Origin: Bacteroidales bacterium
GTDB lineage: Bacteria; Bacteroidota; Bacteroidia; Bacteroidales; Muribaculaceae
NCBI GenBank assembly: GCA_900768685.1
Contig: CAAGDX010000022.1
Coordinates: 1 to 34,048 of the forward strand
Direction: 5' to 3'
Length of the DNA stretch: 34,048 bases
The stretch's first letter is position 1. Each line of letters opens with the position of its first letter. The notes below the pieces were generated by a model. That model saw only the letters and a list, made by a program, of their open reading frames with translations, had not been told where the DNA came from and searched no databases. This document shows positions 23,234-31,436 of this stretch, one piece after another. Made by a program: the position numbers and the translations under genes.

Positions 23234-24517
23234 CTATACGTTTCCGGCAATAGCAATTTTAATGTTTGATAAGTCAAAATATTTTTCTGCCATGTGACGT
23301 ATTTCAGCTGGTGTTATGTTTTCCAATACGTCAATAGTTGTACTGAAAAAAGAGTTTGGGAGCGAATTTTTGTAGCAGGAAATGTAATAGTCTAATGAGG
23401 CGAATAAATTTTCTGAGGTGTTTGCTAAAATAGACATATAAAACTTTCTTGCAGATGCTATTTCTTCATGAGAAATAGGTTCGTCTTTCATTATTCGTAT
23501 TTGAGAGATAGTTTCTGCAGTTACTTCATCGGCAGTCTTGCCATCAAACTGAGAATTAATGCTTATTGCACAGCCTTCAAGCGACGAATAGATGTGAGAA
23601 TGAATGCCGTATGTTAGTCCTTTTTCTTCTCGGATAACTTTGTTCAGTCTGCTTCCGAAGTATCCTCCCAGTGCGATTATGGCAATTTTAAGTGAGATAT
23701 AGTCCGGGTTATGGGCATCAATCGTAGGAATAAGGATATCCATAGAACTTTGTACCTGTTCCGGCAAAGAAATGCATTCTGTTTTGGCACCGATATTGTA
23801 TGGTACCGGAATAAGGGTTTGTTTGATTGGATTGTCGGAAAAAACGTAGTTGCTAAAAGTGTCTGTGATGTAAGACAACACTTCTTCTGTGATTTTTCCT
23901 GCAATAAAAATTTCAGGTTTTGTTTTGAGAATAATAGAGTTGTAGCATTGGACAACTTCTTCCCGTTTGAGTTCTTTTATTTCGTCAATATTTTGAATAG
24001 ACTTAAATGCCGGGTGATTTTCTCCAAAAAGAAGTTTTTTGCATAGCTTTTTAGACTGATACTGAACTGTTTGAGCCTCAATACTTTTGTTTGCAACATA
24101 TTTCTTGAGTTGGTTTTCGAACTCGTTTTCCGGGAAAGTGGAGCAATTGAGTATTTGCGTCATAACAGGCAATATCTCCGGCAATGTTCTATTCAGTGCA
24201 GTAATGCTCATTGTGGTGAAATGAGCATCACAGGAAACGTTTATTCTTGAGCCATAAAAGTCAAAAGTTTCCGTTATTTCATCTGCTGAAAGTTTCTCTG
24301 TGCCGCTGAAAAACATTTTTGTCATGATTTCCGGGGCAGTGGCATTCTCAACATCAAACTTACCTCCATTCCAAACGAGTACAATTTTGCACACGTCTTC
24401 ATCACCACGGTTGATAATGTTTAGATTTATACCGTTATTCAGTGTTTTTGATGTGATATCAGGCAGATTAAGTGCTTTGAAATCAAAAACTTCAGGTGAA
24501 ATTGTTCTGTCAAGCAT
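23234..24517 (-). CDS. M16-family peptidase homologue lacking the zinc site
   Basis: This 427-residue protein has the fold pattern of one M16 (pitrilysin) subunit. The N-terminal half contains ...APEIMTKMFFSGTEKLSADEI, which aligns with the family's HxxEH-M-x-F-x-GT segment. The C-terminal half contains GGYFGSRLNKVIREEKGLTYGIHS (split by landmarks at about residues 285-308), the arginine/tyrosine motif of M16 partners. The HxxEH zinc motif is replaced by E63-I-M-T-K67, so catalysis is not expected. It has no signal peptide. It lies 3 bp after kdsB. A catalytic partner is not in the window, so it may act as a non-catalytic subunit or alone in another role. Confidence 0.85.
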   Translation of the reverse strand: MLDRTISPEVFDFKALNLPDITSKTLNNGINLNIINRGDEDVCKIVLVWNGGKFDVENATAPEIMTKMFFSGTEKLSADEITETFDFYGSRINVSCDAHFTTMSITALNRTLPEILPVMTQILNCSTFPENEFENQLKKYVANKSIEAQTVQYQSKKLCKKLLFGENHPAFKSIQNIDEIKELKREEVVQCYNSIILKTKPEIFIAGKITEEVLSYITDTFSNYVFSDNPIKQTLIPVPYNIGAKTECISLPEQVQSSMDILIPTIDAHNPDYISLKIAIIALGGYFGSRLNKVIREEKGLTYGIHSHIYSSLEGCAISINSQFDGKTADEVTAETISQIRIMKDEPISHEEIASARKFYMSILANTSENLFASLDYYISCYKNSLPNSFFSTTIDVLENITPAEIRHMAEKYFDLSNIKIAIAGNV

Positions 24518-24520
24518 AGG

Positions 24521-25270
24521 TTATAGGCAAAACATTTGTTTGGCTTTTTCAAGGTCTTCCGGAGTATCAATGCCGATAGTGGGTGAATCTGTAAGGGCCA
24601 CCTTTATTTTATATCCGTTTTCTATCCAACGAAGTTGCTCGAGTGATTCCGCAATTTCAAGAGAAGACTGTGGCAACTGCGTGATTTGATTTAAAACTTC
24701 ACCGCGATAAGCATACATTCCTACATGGATAAAGAAATCTCTGTTATCCAGCCATTCTTGCCATTTGTAGTTTCTCACGTAGGGTAGGATAGCACGGCTG
24801 AAATAAATGGCATAGTTTGATTTGTCAAAAATCACTTTTACTTTGTTAGGGTCAAAAACACCTTCGAAGCCACCGGATTTGTCGTATTGTCTTGCCAGTG
24901 TTGCTATTTGAGTGGTTTCATCATCAAAGCAGCTCTTTATTTCTGCAATTTGTTCAGGTGCCACGAATGGTTCATCACCTTGAATATTTATCACGATGTT
25001 TGCTTCAGTATCAATTGTTTGATATGCTTCATTCACTCTATCAGTTCCGCTTTTGTGGTTAGCGGAAGTCATTACGACTTTGCCTCCAAAAGCAGTGACG
25101 GCATCATAGATGCGATTATCATCTGTTGCCACATATACTTCGTCAAGTTCTTTGCAAACCTGGCGATATACTCTTTCTATCATAGTCATTCCACCGATAT
25201 CAGCCAGAGGCTTTCCGGGAAAACGACTTGATGCGTATCTTGCAGGGATTATTCCTATAAATTTGTTCAT
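24521..25270 (-). CDS. kdsB: 3-deoxy-manno-octulosonate cytidylyltransferase
   Basis: This 249-residue enzyme makes CMP-Kdo from CTP and Kdo, the activated sugar for the inner core of lipopolysaccharide. The nucleotide-binding signature IIPARYASSRFPGKPL lies at about 7-22. Also present are VYVATDD, the SGTDR segment (about 74-78), NIQGDEPF (about 95-102) and HVGMYAYR (about 181-188). The length equals the family norm. It overlaps the ThiE-like gene by 4 bp (ATGA) and is followed by the M16 homologue after 3 bp. With lpxH elsewhere in the window, it shows lipopolysaccharide synthesis capacity. Confidence 0.96.
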   Translation of the reverse strand: MNKFIGIIPARYASSRFPGKPLADIGGMTMIERVYRQVCKELDEVYVATDDNRIYDAVTAFGGKVVMTSANHKSGTDRVNEAYQTIDTEANIVINIQGDEPFVAPEQIAEIKSCFDDETTQIATLARQYDKSGGFEGVFDPNKVKVIFDKSNYAIYFSRAILPYVRNYKWQEWLDNRDFFIHVGMYAYRGEVLNQITQLPQSSLEIAESLEQLRWIENGYKIKVALTDSPTIGIDTPEDLEKAKQMFCL

Positions 25271-25788
25271 GATAGTTTTTTATTTATAACTATACCGTCT
25301 ATGCCGGCATCTATGAGAGAATCAATTTTATCTGCATCATACGATTCAATTTCAGTCACGAGATGAATATCAACTTTCGCATTCTCAACTTGAGACGAAA
25401 AGTTTTTATACCATTCACAGTCTTTTCCTGATGGGAGGGTTACATAGTCAATATCAGCTGATTTAAGTGAGATTACTTCCATCGGAGTAATCACATTGCA
25501 GCCAATGATTGGTTCTGCTCCGAGTTTTTCGCGTATCTGAGCAGGATGAATATCGCTGTTTGTGAGGTGGATGCCATGGCACTTAATGTCTTCTAACAGC
25601 GAAAGATTGTTTTCTACAACAAGAAAAATCTGCTTTTCATTGCAAAGCTCAACGAGTTTCTGCAAATCGCCTGAAACGTATTCTCCGGAAAGAGATAGTT
25701 GAATCCACAATACGTCATCATGTTCTATCAACTCTGAGCACACGTCAAATGCTTTGTCTGCGGTAGTTTCAACTCTGTGTATAAACAT
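25267..25788 (-). CDS. ThiE/TenI-like barrel protein, diverged
   Basis: This 173-residue protein resembles the thiamine-phosphate synthase/TenI family: GIHLTNSDIHPAQIREKLG, then PIIGCNVITPMEV and DYVTLPSG occupy the places of GVHLGQ.D and IG.S.H in ThiE. The family residues at those places are replaced (GQ by TN, the S..H segment by NVI), and the usual phosphate-binding glycines near the C-terminus are reduced to GIDGIVINK. It is shorter than ThiE (about 210). Thiamine synthesis is therefore doubtful. No other thi genes are near. It overlaps kdsB and follows a DUF4923 gene by 13 bp. Confidence 0.65.
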   Translation of the reverse strand: MFIHRVETTADKAFDVCSELIEHDDVLWIQLSLSGEYVSGDLQKLVELCNEKQIFLVVENNLSLLEDIKCHGIHLTNSDIHPAQIREKLGAEPIIGCNVITPMEVISLKSADIDYVTLPSGKDCEWYKNFSSQVENAKVDIHLVTEIESYDADKIDSLIDAGIDGIVINKKLS

Positions 25789-25801
25789 AAGTAACTTACA
25801 A

Positions 25802-26449
25802 TTATTGTTTTTTCAATTTGAAACCGACAGTTATGCCATCATAACTGTTTAGTAGAGTTGATGCGGTCTTGAGGGTTGTATTATTAGAGTAATTGGCAAC
25901 CTTTTCAACGAGTGTCATAAGTTTTGTGGCATCAAAAGTGAGTGACAATTCGTTTGTGTAAGACTTTGAAATATATGCAGTCATTGTTCCTACGTTTACC
26001 TTGCCTAATGCTTGGAAACTAAACACGTAATTGCCGGATTCATCAGTAGAAATTGTTCCTTTTGCAGTGATTTTTTTTACGGTCATCGTGAATGTAGAGT
26101 CTTCTGCAAACTGAACCTTAAGTCCTGTGATTCCGGAGCGAGTGTAAAAAGGAAGTATTTTCTGCTCTATGCTTGAGGCTGCAGCAGCACCGCCGGCTTG
26201 TTGGAGAAGATTGTCAGACTTGAAAGAAACTGCCGGTGCGGAATATTTCCATGTTCCGACTAAATCTTTGAGTTCTACTTTTTGTGAACCAATCACGTCA
26301 CTAATCACACTGCCAATGCTTGAAATTGTTGTAGATGTAGAGTCGGAAGATAAAACTTTGCCTAAGGCTTCTTTTATGTCAAAAGCACTGCAAGTGAAAG
26401 AGTTGCAGGCAACCAATGCTACTAATAAGCTAAAAAATATTTTTTTCAT
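25802..26449 (-). CDS. DUF4923-family secreted protein
   Basis: This 215-residue protein has a signal peptide (about 1-22, KKIFFSLLVALVACNSFTCSAF). A serine/threonine-rich stretch follows, and then the segment ELKDLVGTWKYSAPAVSF, which is characteristic of DUF4923 proteins in Bacteroidales. The mature part alternates short beta-prone segments (FTMTVKKITAKGTIS) and may form a lipocalin-like barrel. The cysteines in the signal could allow lipid attachment but no clear lipobox is seen. Function is unknown. It lies between the CapD-like and ThiE-like genes with short gaps. Confidence 0.8.
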   Translation of the reverse strand: MKKIFFSLLVALVACNSFTCSAFDIKEALGKVLSSDSTSTTISSIGSVISDVIGSQKVELKDLVGTWKYSAPAVSFKSDNLLQQAGGAAAASSIEQKILPFYTRSGITGLKVQFAEDSTFTMTVKKITAKGTISTDESGNYVFSFQALGKVNVGTMTAYISKSYTNELSLTFDATKLMTLVEKVANYSNNTTLKTASTLLNSYDGITVGFKLKKQ

Positions 26450-26474
26450 TTTTTGTATGTATTAATTGTTTGTG

Positions 26475-28454
26475 TTATTTATTTTCATTGTCAAGTGTTT
26501 GCCATTTGGAGTTTTCGCTTTTGTATTCCGGAACGAGTTTCTTTAGTGCACGTACTGTTTGTTCTTCGTCATCGGAATAGACATAATTCTTAAGTTTATC
26601 CATCAGTTCGGTGACATGTTTATAGTCGTATTGAACAGTGATGGATTTCATGATTTTTTTATTTGTGGTAGGAATGCTTTTTTCTTTGTCGTAAAGGAGT
26701 TCTTCAAAGAGTTTTTCTCCCGGTCTCAGACCTGTTTCAATTATTTTAATATCCTTATCCACCGTAAGTCCTGCAAGGGTAATCATTGTTTTTGCAAGGT
26801 CATAAATCTTTATAGGTGTACCCATATCAAAGATATATATCTCACCACCTTCTCCAATGCAAGAAGCTTCAAGGACAAGCGAACAAGCTTCGTCAATTGT
26901 CATAAAATATCGGATTATATTTTTATCCGTTATTGTTACGGGTCCACCGGTTTCAATTTGCTTTTTGAACAGAGGAATTACGGAACCGTTTGAGCCAAGT
27001 ACATTCCCGAAGCGAGTGGTGATAAACTGAGTTTTTTCGGATTTACTTTGTGTGTGGAATAATGATTGCACATAAATTTCGGCTGCACGCTTTGTTGCAC
27101 CCATCACATTTGTAGGGTTTACGGCTTTATCTGTAGAAACCATAATAAATTTCTTCACACCGTATTTAATAGCGAGATCGGCTATAACCTTTGTGCCGAA
27201 AATATTATTCTTCACAGCCTCTGTAGGATTAAACTCCATCATGGGAACATGCTTATATGCAGCAGCATGGAGAACAATGTCCGGGCTATGCTTTTCAAAC
27301 AGTTTGTCCATAATGTTGAAATCCGTAATATCTGAGATAACGTATTCTGCAGGCAAGTTTTTAAAATTCTCATTCAGTTCAAGCATAAGTGAGTGCATGG
27401 GCGTTTCCGCTTGATCCACGAGAATAATTTTCCCCGGATTCATGTCTGCTACTTGACGTGTTATTTCGCTTCCTATAGAGCCGGCAGCACCTGTAATTAA
27501 CACACTTTTGCCATTTATGAAGTTTGCCAGGTGGTTGCGATTTATTCGTATTTGTCTGCGTCCGAGCAAATCTTCAATTTTTATTCTTTCAACGTGTGCA
27601 GTGGAGGATGTTCCCTCATTGCTGATAAATTCGGAAACGTGATTTATCATAAACAATTTGAAGCCATTACGGAGCAGAATGTCTGCATAATCAGTTTTGA
27701 TTAAATCAAAAAGTTTGTCCGGAATCAAAATGCTGTCACACTCGTATTCTGTCATAACTTTTTTAAGGCTTTCTTCCGAGAAGGAAAAAATCTTAAATCC
27801 GTTTACGGTATTAACTTTTGAAGAAGCCACTTTTTCAGTGCTCAGAATTGCTTGTGGATTATATCTTCGCGGCTGTTCGTTTTTTAGAGTGTGAGCAAGA
27901 GTTATAGTGCTAATGTCATTGCCGAAAATAATAATGGGTAAACTATTACCGACCCTATCTACATGCAAAGAATATAAGTGCTTGGTAATAAGACGCATAC
28001 ACATCATCATTGTGAAAGACATAAAACCTGCCACAAAGATATTCCAAATGCTGAAATATCGGATTCCGGTAATATTATCTATTAAGAGTGCTGTAAAAAT
28101 GAGAGATAATGATGCAGACGCAACGAGGATTGCGGTCTTGGACATATCTTCAATTATCGGGAGGCGGATTGTGTATTTGTAATTCTTTACAAGCAGATTT
28201 AAGAATAAATACACTCCGGATACTATCACTATCTTTGTGGGAAGAGCGTATGGAAAGCTATCTATGTTTTCAGTGGGATTCCCGTTAAATGCTACTACGA
28301 GCCAATAGCATATAGCACTTAACGCAGTGTCAACAAACAGTACAAAAGCCTGTGGTGCAGACCTTTGCTTGAAAAGGTCTATAAAAAGGAATGTCAGTAT
28401 TAAATCAATAAATTTTGACCACAAAGACTTATGTTTATTGTTATGTTCTTTCAT
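26475..28454 (-). CDS. Membrane-bound nucleotide-sugar 4,6-dehydratase/epimerase (CapD/WbpM type)
   Basis: This 659-residue protein belongs to the large CapD/WbpM/PglF-type family. The N-terminal part (1-160) has about four membrane segments. A CoA-binding-like Rossmann domain follows (170-290). The catalytic SDR domain starts with ITGAAGSIGSE (G322, G325, G328), then HAAAYKHVPMMEFNP, STDK (440-443) and NPTNVMGATK. The usual YxxxK is M451-xxx-K455, as is normal for the long members. It should form UDP-4-keto-6-deoxy sugars for polysaccharide synthesis. The neighbouring GT2 and kdsB genes fit an envelope-sugar theme. The start ATG is flanked by an 11-bp direct repeat. Confidence 0.9.
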   Translation of the reverse strand: MKEHNNKHKSLWSKFIDLILTFLFIDLFKQRSAPQAFVLFVDTALSAICYWLVVAFNGNPTENIDSFPYALPTKIVIVSGVYLFLNLLVKNYKYTIRLPIIEDMSKTAILVASASLSLIFTALLIDNITGIRYFSIWNIFVAGFMSFTMMMCMRLITKHLYSLHVDRVGNSLPIIIFGNDISTITLAHTLKNEQPRRYNPQAILSTEKVASSKVNTVNGFKIFSFSEESLKKVMTEYECDSILIPDKLFDLIKTDYADILLRNGFKLFMINHVSEFISNEGTSSTAHVERIKIEDLLGRRQIRINRNHLANFINGKSVLITGAAGSIGSEITRQVADMNPGKIILVDQAETPMHSLMLELNENFKNLPAEYVISDITDFNIMDKLFEKHSPDIVLHAAAYKHVPMMEFNPTEAVKNNIFGTKVIADLAIKYGVKKFIMVSTDKAVNPTNVMGATKRAAEIYVQSLFHTQSKSEKTQFITTRFGNVLGSNGSVIPLFKKQIETGGPVTITDKNIIRYFMTIDEACSLVLEASCIGEGGEIYIFDMGTPIKIYDLAKTMITLAGLTVDKDIKIIETGLRPGEKLFEELLYDKEKSIPTTNKKIMKSITVQYDYKHVTELMDKLKNYVYSDDEEQTVRALKKLVPEYKSENSKWQTLDNENK

Positions 28455-28482
28455 TTCTAATGAGTGTTTTCATTTCTAATTG

Positions 28483-28490
28483 CAAATATA
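28483..28490 (-). promoter_or_regulatory. Possible internal promoter upstream of the CapD-like gene
   Basis: TATATTTG on the minus strand fits TAnnTTTG and lies in the 103-bp gap between radC and the CapD-like gene, the longest gap in the run. No TTTG lies at the usual distance, so the assignment is tentative. Confidence 0.4.
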
Positions 28491-28557
28491 CGCAATTTAC
28501 TTGAATAATTGGCATTTCTCGTGCTTTTTAAGCCTTTTATAGTTGATTCGGATTATT

Positions 28558-29274
28558 TTACATCAGTCCTTCGTCCATAAAAGAGAAATAGTTTCCCTGT
28601 CCCACTATTATGTGATCCAGAACTTTTATTTCCAAAAGCTCAGCAGCGGATTTTATTTTGCTCGTAAGGACTTTGTCTGCACTGCTGGGTGTGATATTTC
28701 CGGAGGGGTGATTATGGACAAGAATTAAGCTGGATGATAATTTGTCAATAGCAGACTTAATAACGATTTTTACGTCAACAAGTGTGGCAGCAGTACCGCC
28801 TGTGCTGATGCAGTCCATAGATGTCACTTTGGAGGCACGGCTGAGGTGGAGAATCCAGAATTGCTCGTGTGTGAGGTTTTCCAGTTTTGTTCTCATTAAG
28901 TTATAAACATCTTTTGAACTCTGTATTTTAGGGTCTTTTTGTCCTTCAGACTCTAATGCTCTCTGGCATCTTCTACCCAGTTCAATAGAAGCCGCTAACG
29001 ATGTTGCTTTTGCAAATCCAATGCCGGAATACTTGGATGAAAGTTCCGATATTGTCATTTTGGCGAGTTTGTCCAAGCGATTGTCTATGTCTGAAAGAAT
29101 TTCCTGGCTTAGGCTGATTACGGATTTGCCTTTAAGTCCGCTGCCAAAAATTATTGCGAGGAGTTCTGCATCGCTCAGAGTTGTGATGCCATACTTTTGT
29201 GCTTTTTCTCTTGGCTTGTCGTCTTCTGCCAGGTCACAAATGCGGGGTGTATAATTCTTGGACGCTTTTTCCAT
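28558..29274 (-). CDS. radC: RadC-family JAB1/MPN domain protein
   Basis: This 238-residue protein has a helix-hairpin-helix part (about 30-100, SGIGFAKATSLAASIELG) and a C-terminal JAMM metalloprotease-like domain. The JAMM motif is complete: E137, H187-x-H189-P190, S197 and D200 (HNHPSGNITPSSADK). The cellular role of RadC is unresolved; a direct repair function was withdrawn, and conjugative elements often carry copies. Here it sits within a chromosomal gene run, one base after the GT2 gene. The length is typical for chromosomal RadC. Confidence 0.93.
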   Translation of the reverse strand: MEKASKNYTPRICDLAEDDKPREKAQKYGITTLSDAELLAIIFGSGLKGKSVISLSQEILSDIDNRLDKLAKMTISELSSKYSGIGFAKATSLAASIELGRRCQRALESEGQKDPKIQSSKDVYNLMRTKLENLTHEQFWILHLSRASKVTSMDCISTGGTAATLVDVKIVIKSAIDKLSSSLILVHNHPSGNITPSSADKVLTSKIKSAAELLEIKVLDHIIVGQGNYFSFMDEGLM

Positions 29275-29275
29275 G

Positions 29276-30271
29276 TTATTTCCCTTTCCTCAAAAGTATT
29301 TCCTCTTCTATATTTCTGCCTTTACCCAAAAGTATTTTCTTCACAAAAGCATAAATAAAGCCTGTGCCGTAGCCTCCTAACTGGATAATGCTTGCAGGTA
29401 TTGCTTTCAGTGCTATGACAACTGATTTTGTGGATATAAGTGAGAAAATAAATATGAGTATGAAGTATGCCGCAAGTGGAGCTATGCACCATGGATTTAT
29501 AAATATTGCCGCTATAATCATTGCAACTGCAGCAATTACGAATAGTGCAGGCAGGGTGTGAACAAGTTTCAGAGAATCCGGGTACAATAATTTTAACGTG
29601 ATTCTGGACATTCCGAACACATATACTTGTCGCAGAAATTTTTTGAAATCCACACGTCTTTTGTGATATACAAATGCTTCTGTAAATAGGGTGATTGAAA
29701 AGCCTGCTTTGCGGATGCGAGTGCTCATATCTATGTCCTCGGAAAACATTTCTCTGAATCCTCCCACTGTTTCATAAACTTTTCTTGAAAAGCCCATATT
29801 GAATGTGCGAGGAACAAACTTTTCCATAGATATTTTTCCACCGCGTATTCCACCTGTTGTCAGAAAAGATGTCATAGTGTAATTGATAGCTTTCTGAGTG
29901 GTGGTGAAAGAATCATGTGCGGCATCCGGACCGCCAAAACAGTCGGTAGGATTATCTTTCAGGCAATTTTCCAACACTTCAAAATATTGTTCCGGAATCA
30001 CACAGTCTGAATCAAAGAATATGAAATAGTCTCCGGTAGCATTCTCCATACCTACGTTTCTTGCTATGGAGCGACCTTCATTTTCTTTGTAAATATATTT
30101 AATGGGGAATGAATCTTTGTATTCTGCTATAGCGGAATCGCATTTCTGTGTAGAGCCGTCTTCCACTATCACAAGTTCAAAGTTTTTAACGGTTTGCTTG
30201 TCAAGGCTTTGGAGTAAGTCCTCAACTTCCGTTATTCTATTGTAAACCGGTACTATAATTGAAAATTTCAT
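29276..30271 (-). CDS. Family 2 glycosyltransferase with C-terminal membrane segments
   Basis: This 331-residue protein has a GT-A domain: FSIIVPVYNR at 3-12, EDGS at 37-40, the metal-binding D87-S-D89 (FFDSDC) and E178-D179 (FSEDID). Two or more hydrophobic segments at about 235-295 (FVIAAVAMIIAAIFI, AAYFILIFIFSLI) anchor it in the inner membrane. It would transfer a sugar from a nucleotide donor to a membrane acceptor; the substrate cannot be told. It lies 13 bp after nspC and one base before radC. Confidence 0.88.
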   Translation of the reverse strand: MKFSIIVPVYNRITEVEDLLQSLDKQTVKNFELVIVEDGSTQKCDSAIAEYKDSFPIKYIYKENEGRSIARNVGMENATGDYFIFFDSDCVIPEQYFEVLENCLKDNPTDCFGGPDAAHDSFTTTQKAINYTMTSFLTTGGIRGGKISMEKFVPRTFNMGFSRKVYETVGGFREMFSEDIDMSTRIRKAGFSITLFTEAFVYHKRRVDFKKFLRQVYVFGMSRITLKLLYPDSLKLVHTLPALFVIAAVAMIIAAIFINPWCIAPLAAYFILIFIFSLISTKSVVIALKAIPASIIQLGGYGTGFIYAFVKKILLGKGRNIEEEILLRKGK

Positions 30272-30284
30272 TTTATTTTGAAGG

Positions 30285-31436
30285 TTAGTCCATTCTATTT
30301 TTATAGTCTTCGTATGTGAAATGCCTCAAACACTCTGTGTTTCCGTTTGAATGACAGAATAAAATGTCCGGGTGCTGTATTCCGTTAAACATATTTGTTT
30401 TGACGGTTGTGTAATGATTCATATCCTCAAGAGTCAGTTTGTCTCCCGGTTTCAGCGGCTCTTTAAAGTACCAGAATCCTTTGAAATCTCCGCTAAGGCA
30501 TGAATTGCCTCCAAGTCGGTATGCATTTACTCCTTCTTCATGCACACTTTCCGTGATGATTGGCATATATGGCATTTCTAGTGTGTCCGGCATGTGGCAA
30601 GCAAAAGAAGCATCTATAATTGCAGTTTTAATTCCCTGATTTTCAACTATATCTACAACAGAAGTGATTAAATCACCTGTCCTCCACATAAAGGCACTGC
30701 CCGGCTCTATAATCACTTTCAACCAAGGGTATCTGCTTTTAAATTCTTTTAAAAGGTTAATCAAGTGTTCTACATCATATCCTTCGCGAGTCACCAAATG
30801 TCCACCGCCCATATTCACCCATTTGACAGAAGGCAAATATTTTCCAAATTGTTCTTCAAATACAGTGAGGACTTTTTCAAGGTCAAAAGATGTGGACTCG
30901 CATAGTTGATGAAAATGAAGCCCTTCTATTCCTTCAGGAAGTTTTTCTCCTATCATTTCTGCTGTCACACCGAAACGAGAACCGGGAAGTGCAGGATTGT
31001 ATATATCTGTCTCAATTACAGAACATTGCGGGTTAACTCGTAGTCCTGCTGAAACATATTCATTGTGATTATTCCATTCGTCAAGCGTCTGTTTATGCTG
31101 TTTAAATTGCGATATGGAGTTAAATGTTATATGTGTGCTGCCTTCAAGAAATTTCCGTATAGTATCAGGCGTATAGACAGGGCAATAACTGTGTACTTTT
31201 TTATGTAAGTATTCATTACCAAGCAGCAGTTCATTAAGAGAACTTGCTGTGGAGGCAAAGCCGTATTCACAAAGGATGGAAAAAGTTTTCCAGAGGGCGT
31301 TTGCTTTGAATGCCATGATTATTTCCACACCGGCTTGCTTGCGGATGTAGTCTATAAGGTCTAAATTTCTTCTTATTCTGTCTTCATAGACAATGTAATA
31401 AGGAGTAGGGTATGTGCTTAAATCTTTTATCAGCAT
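30285..31436 (-). CDS. nspC: Carboxynorspermidine decarboxylase
   Basis: This 383-residue enzyme is a fold III PLP decarboxylase that makes spermidine or norspermidine from the carboxy precursors. PLP-lysine is K44 (MAFKANAL). Other landmarks are GLHFHQLCES (about 192-201), VNMGGGH (about 222-228), IEPGSAF (about 257-263) and the second active-site region LGGNSCLSGD with the conserved cysteine. The length fits NspC, not the longer biosynthetic arginine or DAP decarboxylases. Its partner carboxynorspermidine dehydrogenase is not in this window. Its first codons overlap the end of the uvrD-type gene by 7 bp. Confidence 0.93.
   Translation of the reverse strand: MLIKDLSTYPTPYYIVYEDRIRRNLDLIDYIRKQAGVEIIMAFKANALWKTFSILCEYGFASTASSLNELLLGNEYLHKKVHSYCPVYTPDTIRKFLEGSTHITFNSISQFKQHKQTLDEWNNHNEYVSAGLRVNPQCSVIETDIYNPALPGSRFGVTAEMIGEKLPEGIEGLHFHQLCESTSFDLEKVLTVFEEQFGKYLPSVKWVNMGGGHLVTREGYDVEHLINLLKEFKSRYPWLKVIIEPGSAFMWRTGDLITSVVDIVENQGIKTAIIDASFACHMPDTLEMPYMPIITESVHEEGVNAYRLGGNSCLSGDFKGFWYFKEPLKPGDKLTLEDMNHYTTVKTNMFNGIQHPDILFCHSNGNTECLRHFTYEDYKNRMD

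Noticed and set aside
23203..23277. Longer N-terminus of the AlkD-like protein
   Set aside because: It would start with TTG inside the M16 coding region; the ATG at 23202 fits the conserved part better.
28558..29274. radC as a marker of an integrated conjugative element
   Set aside because: No integrase, relaxase or mobilisation gene is near, and radC sits tightly inside a housekeeping run.
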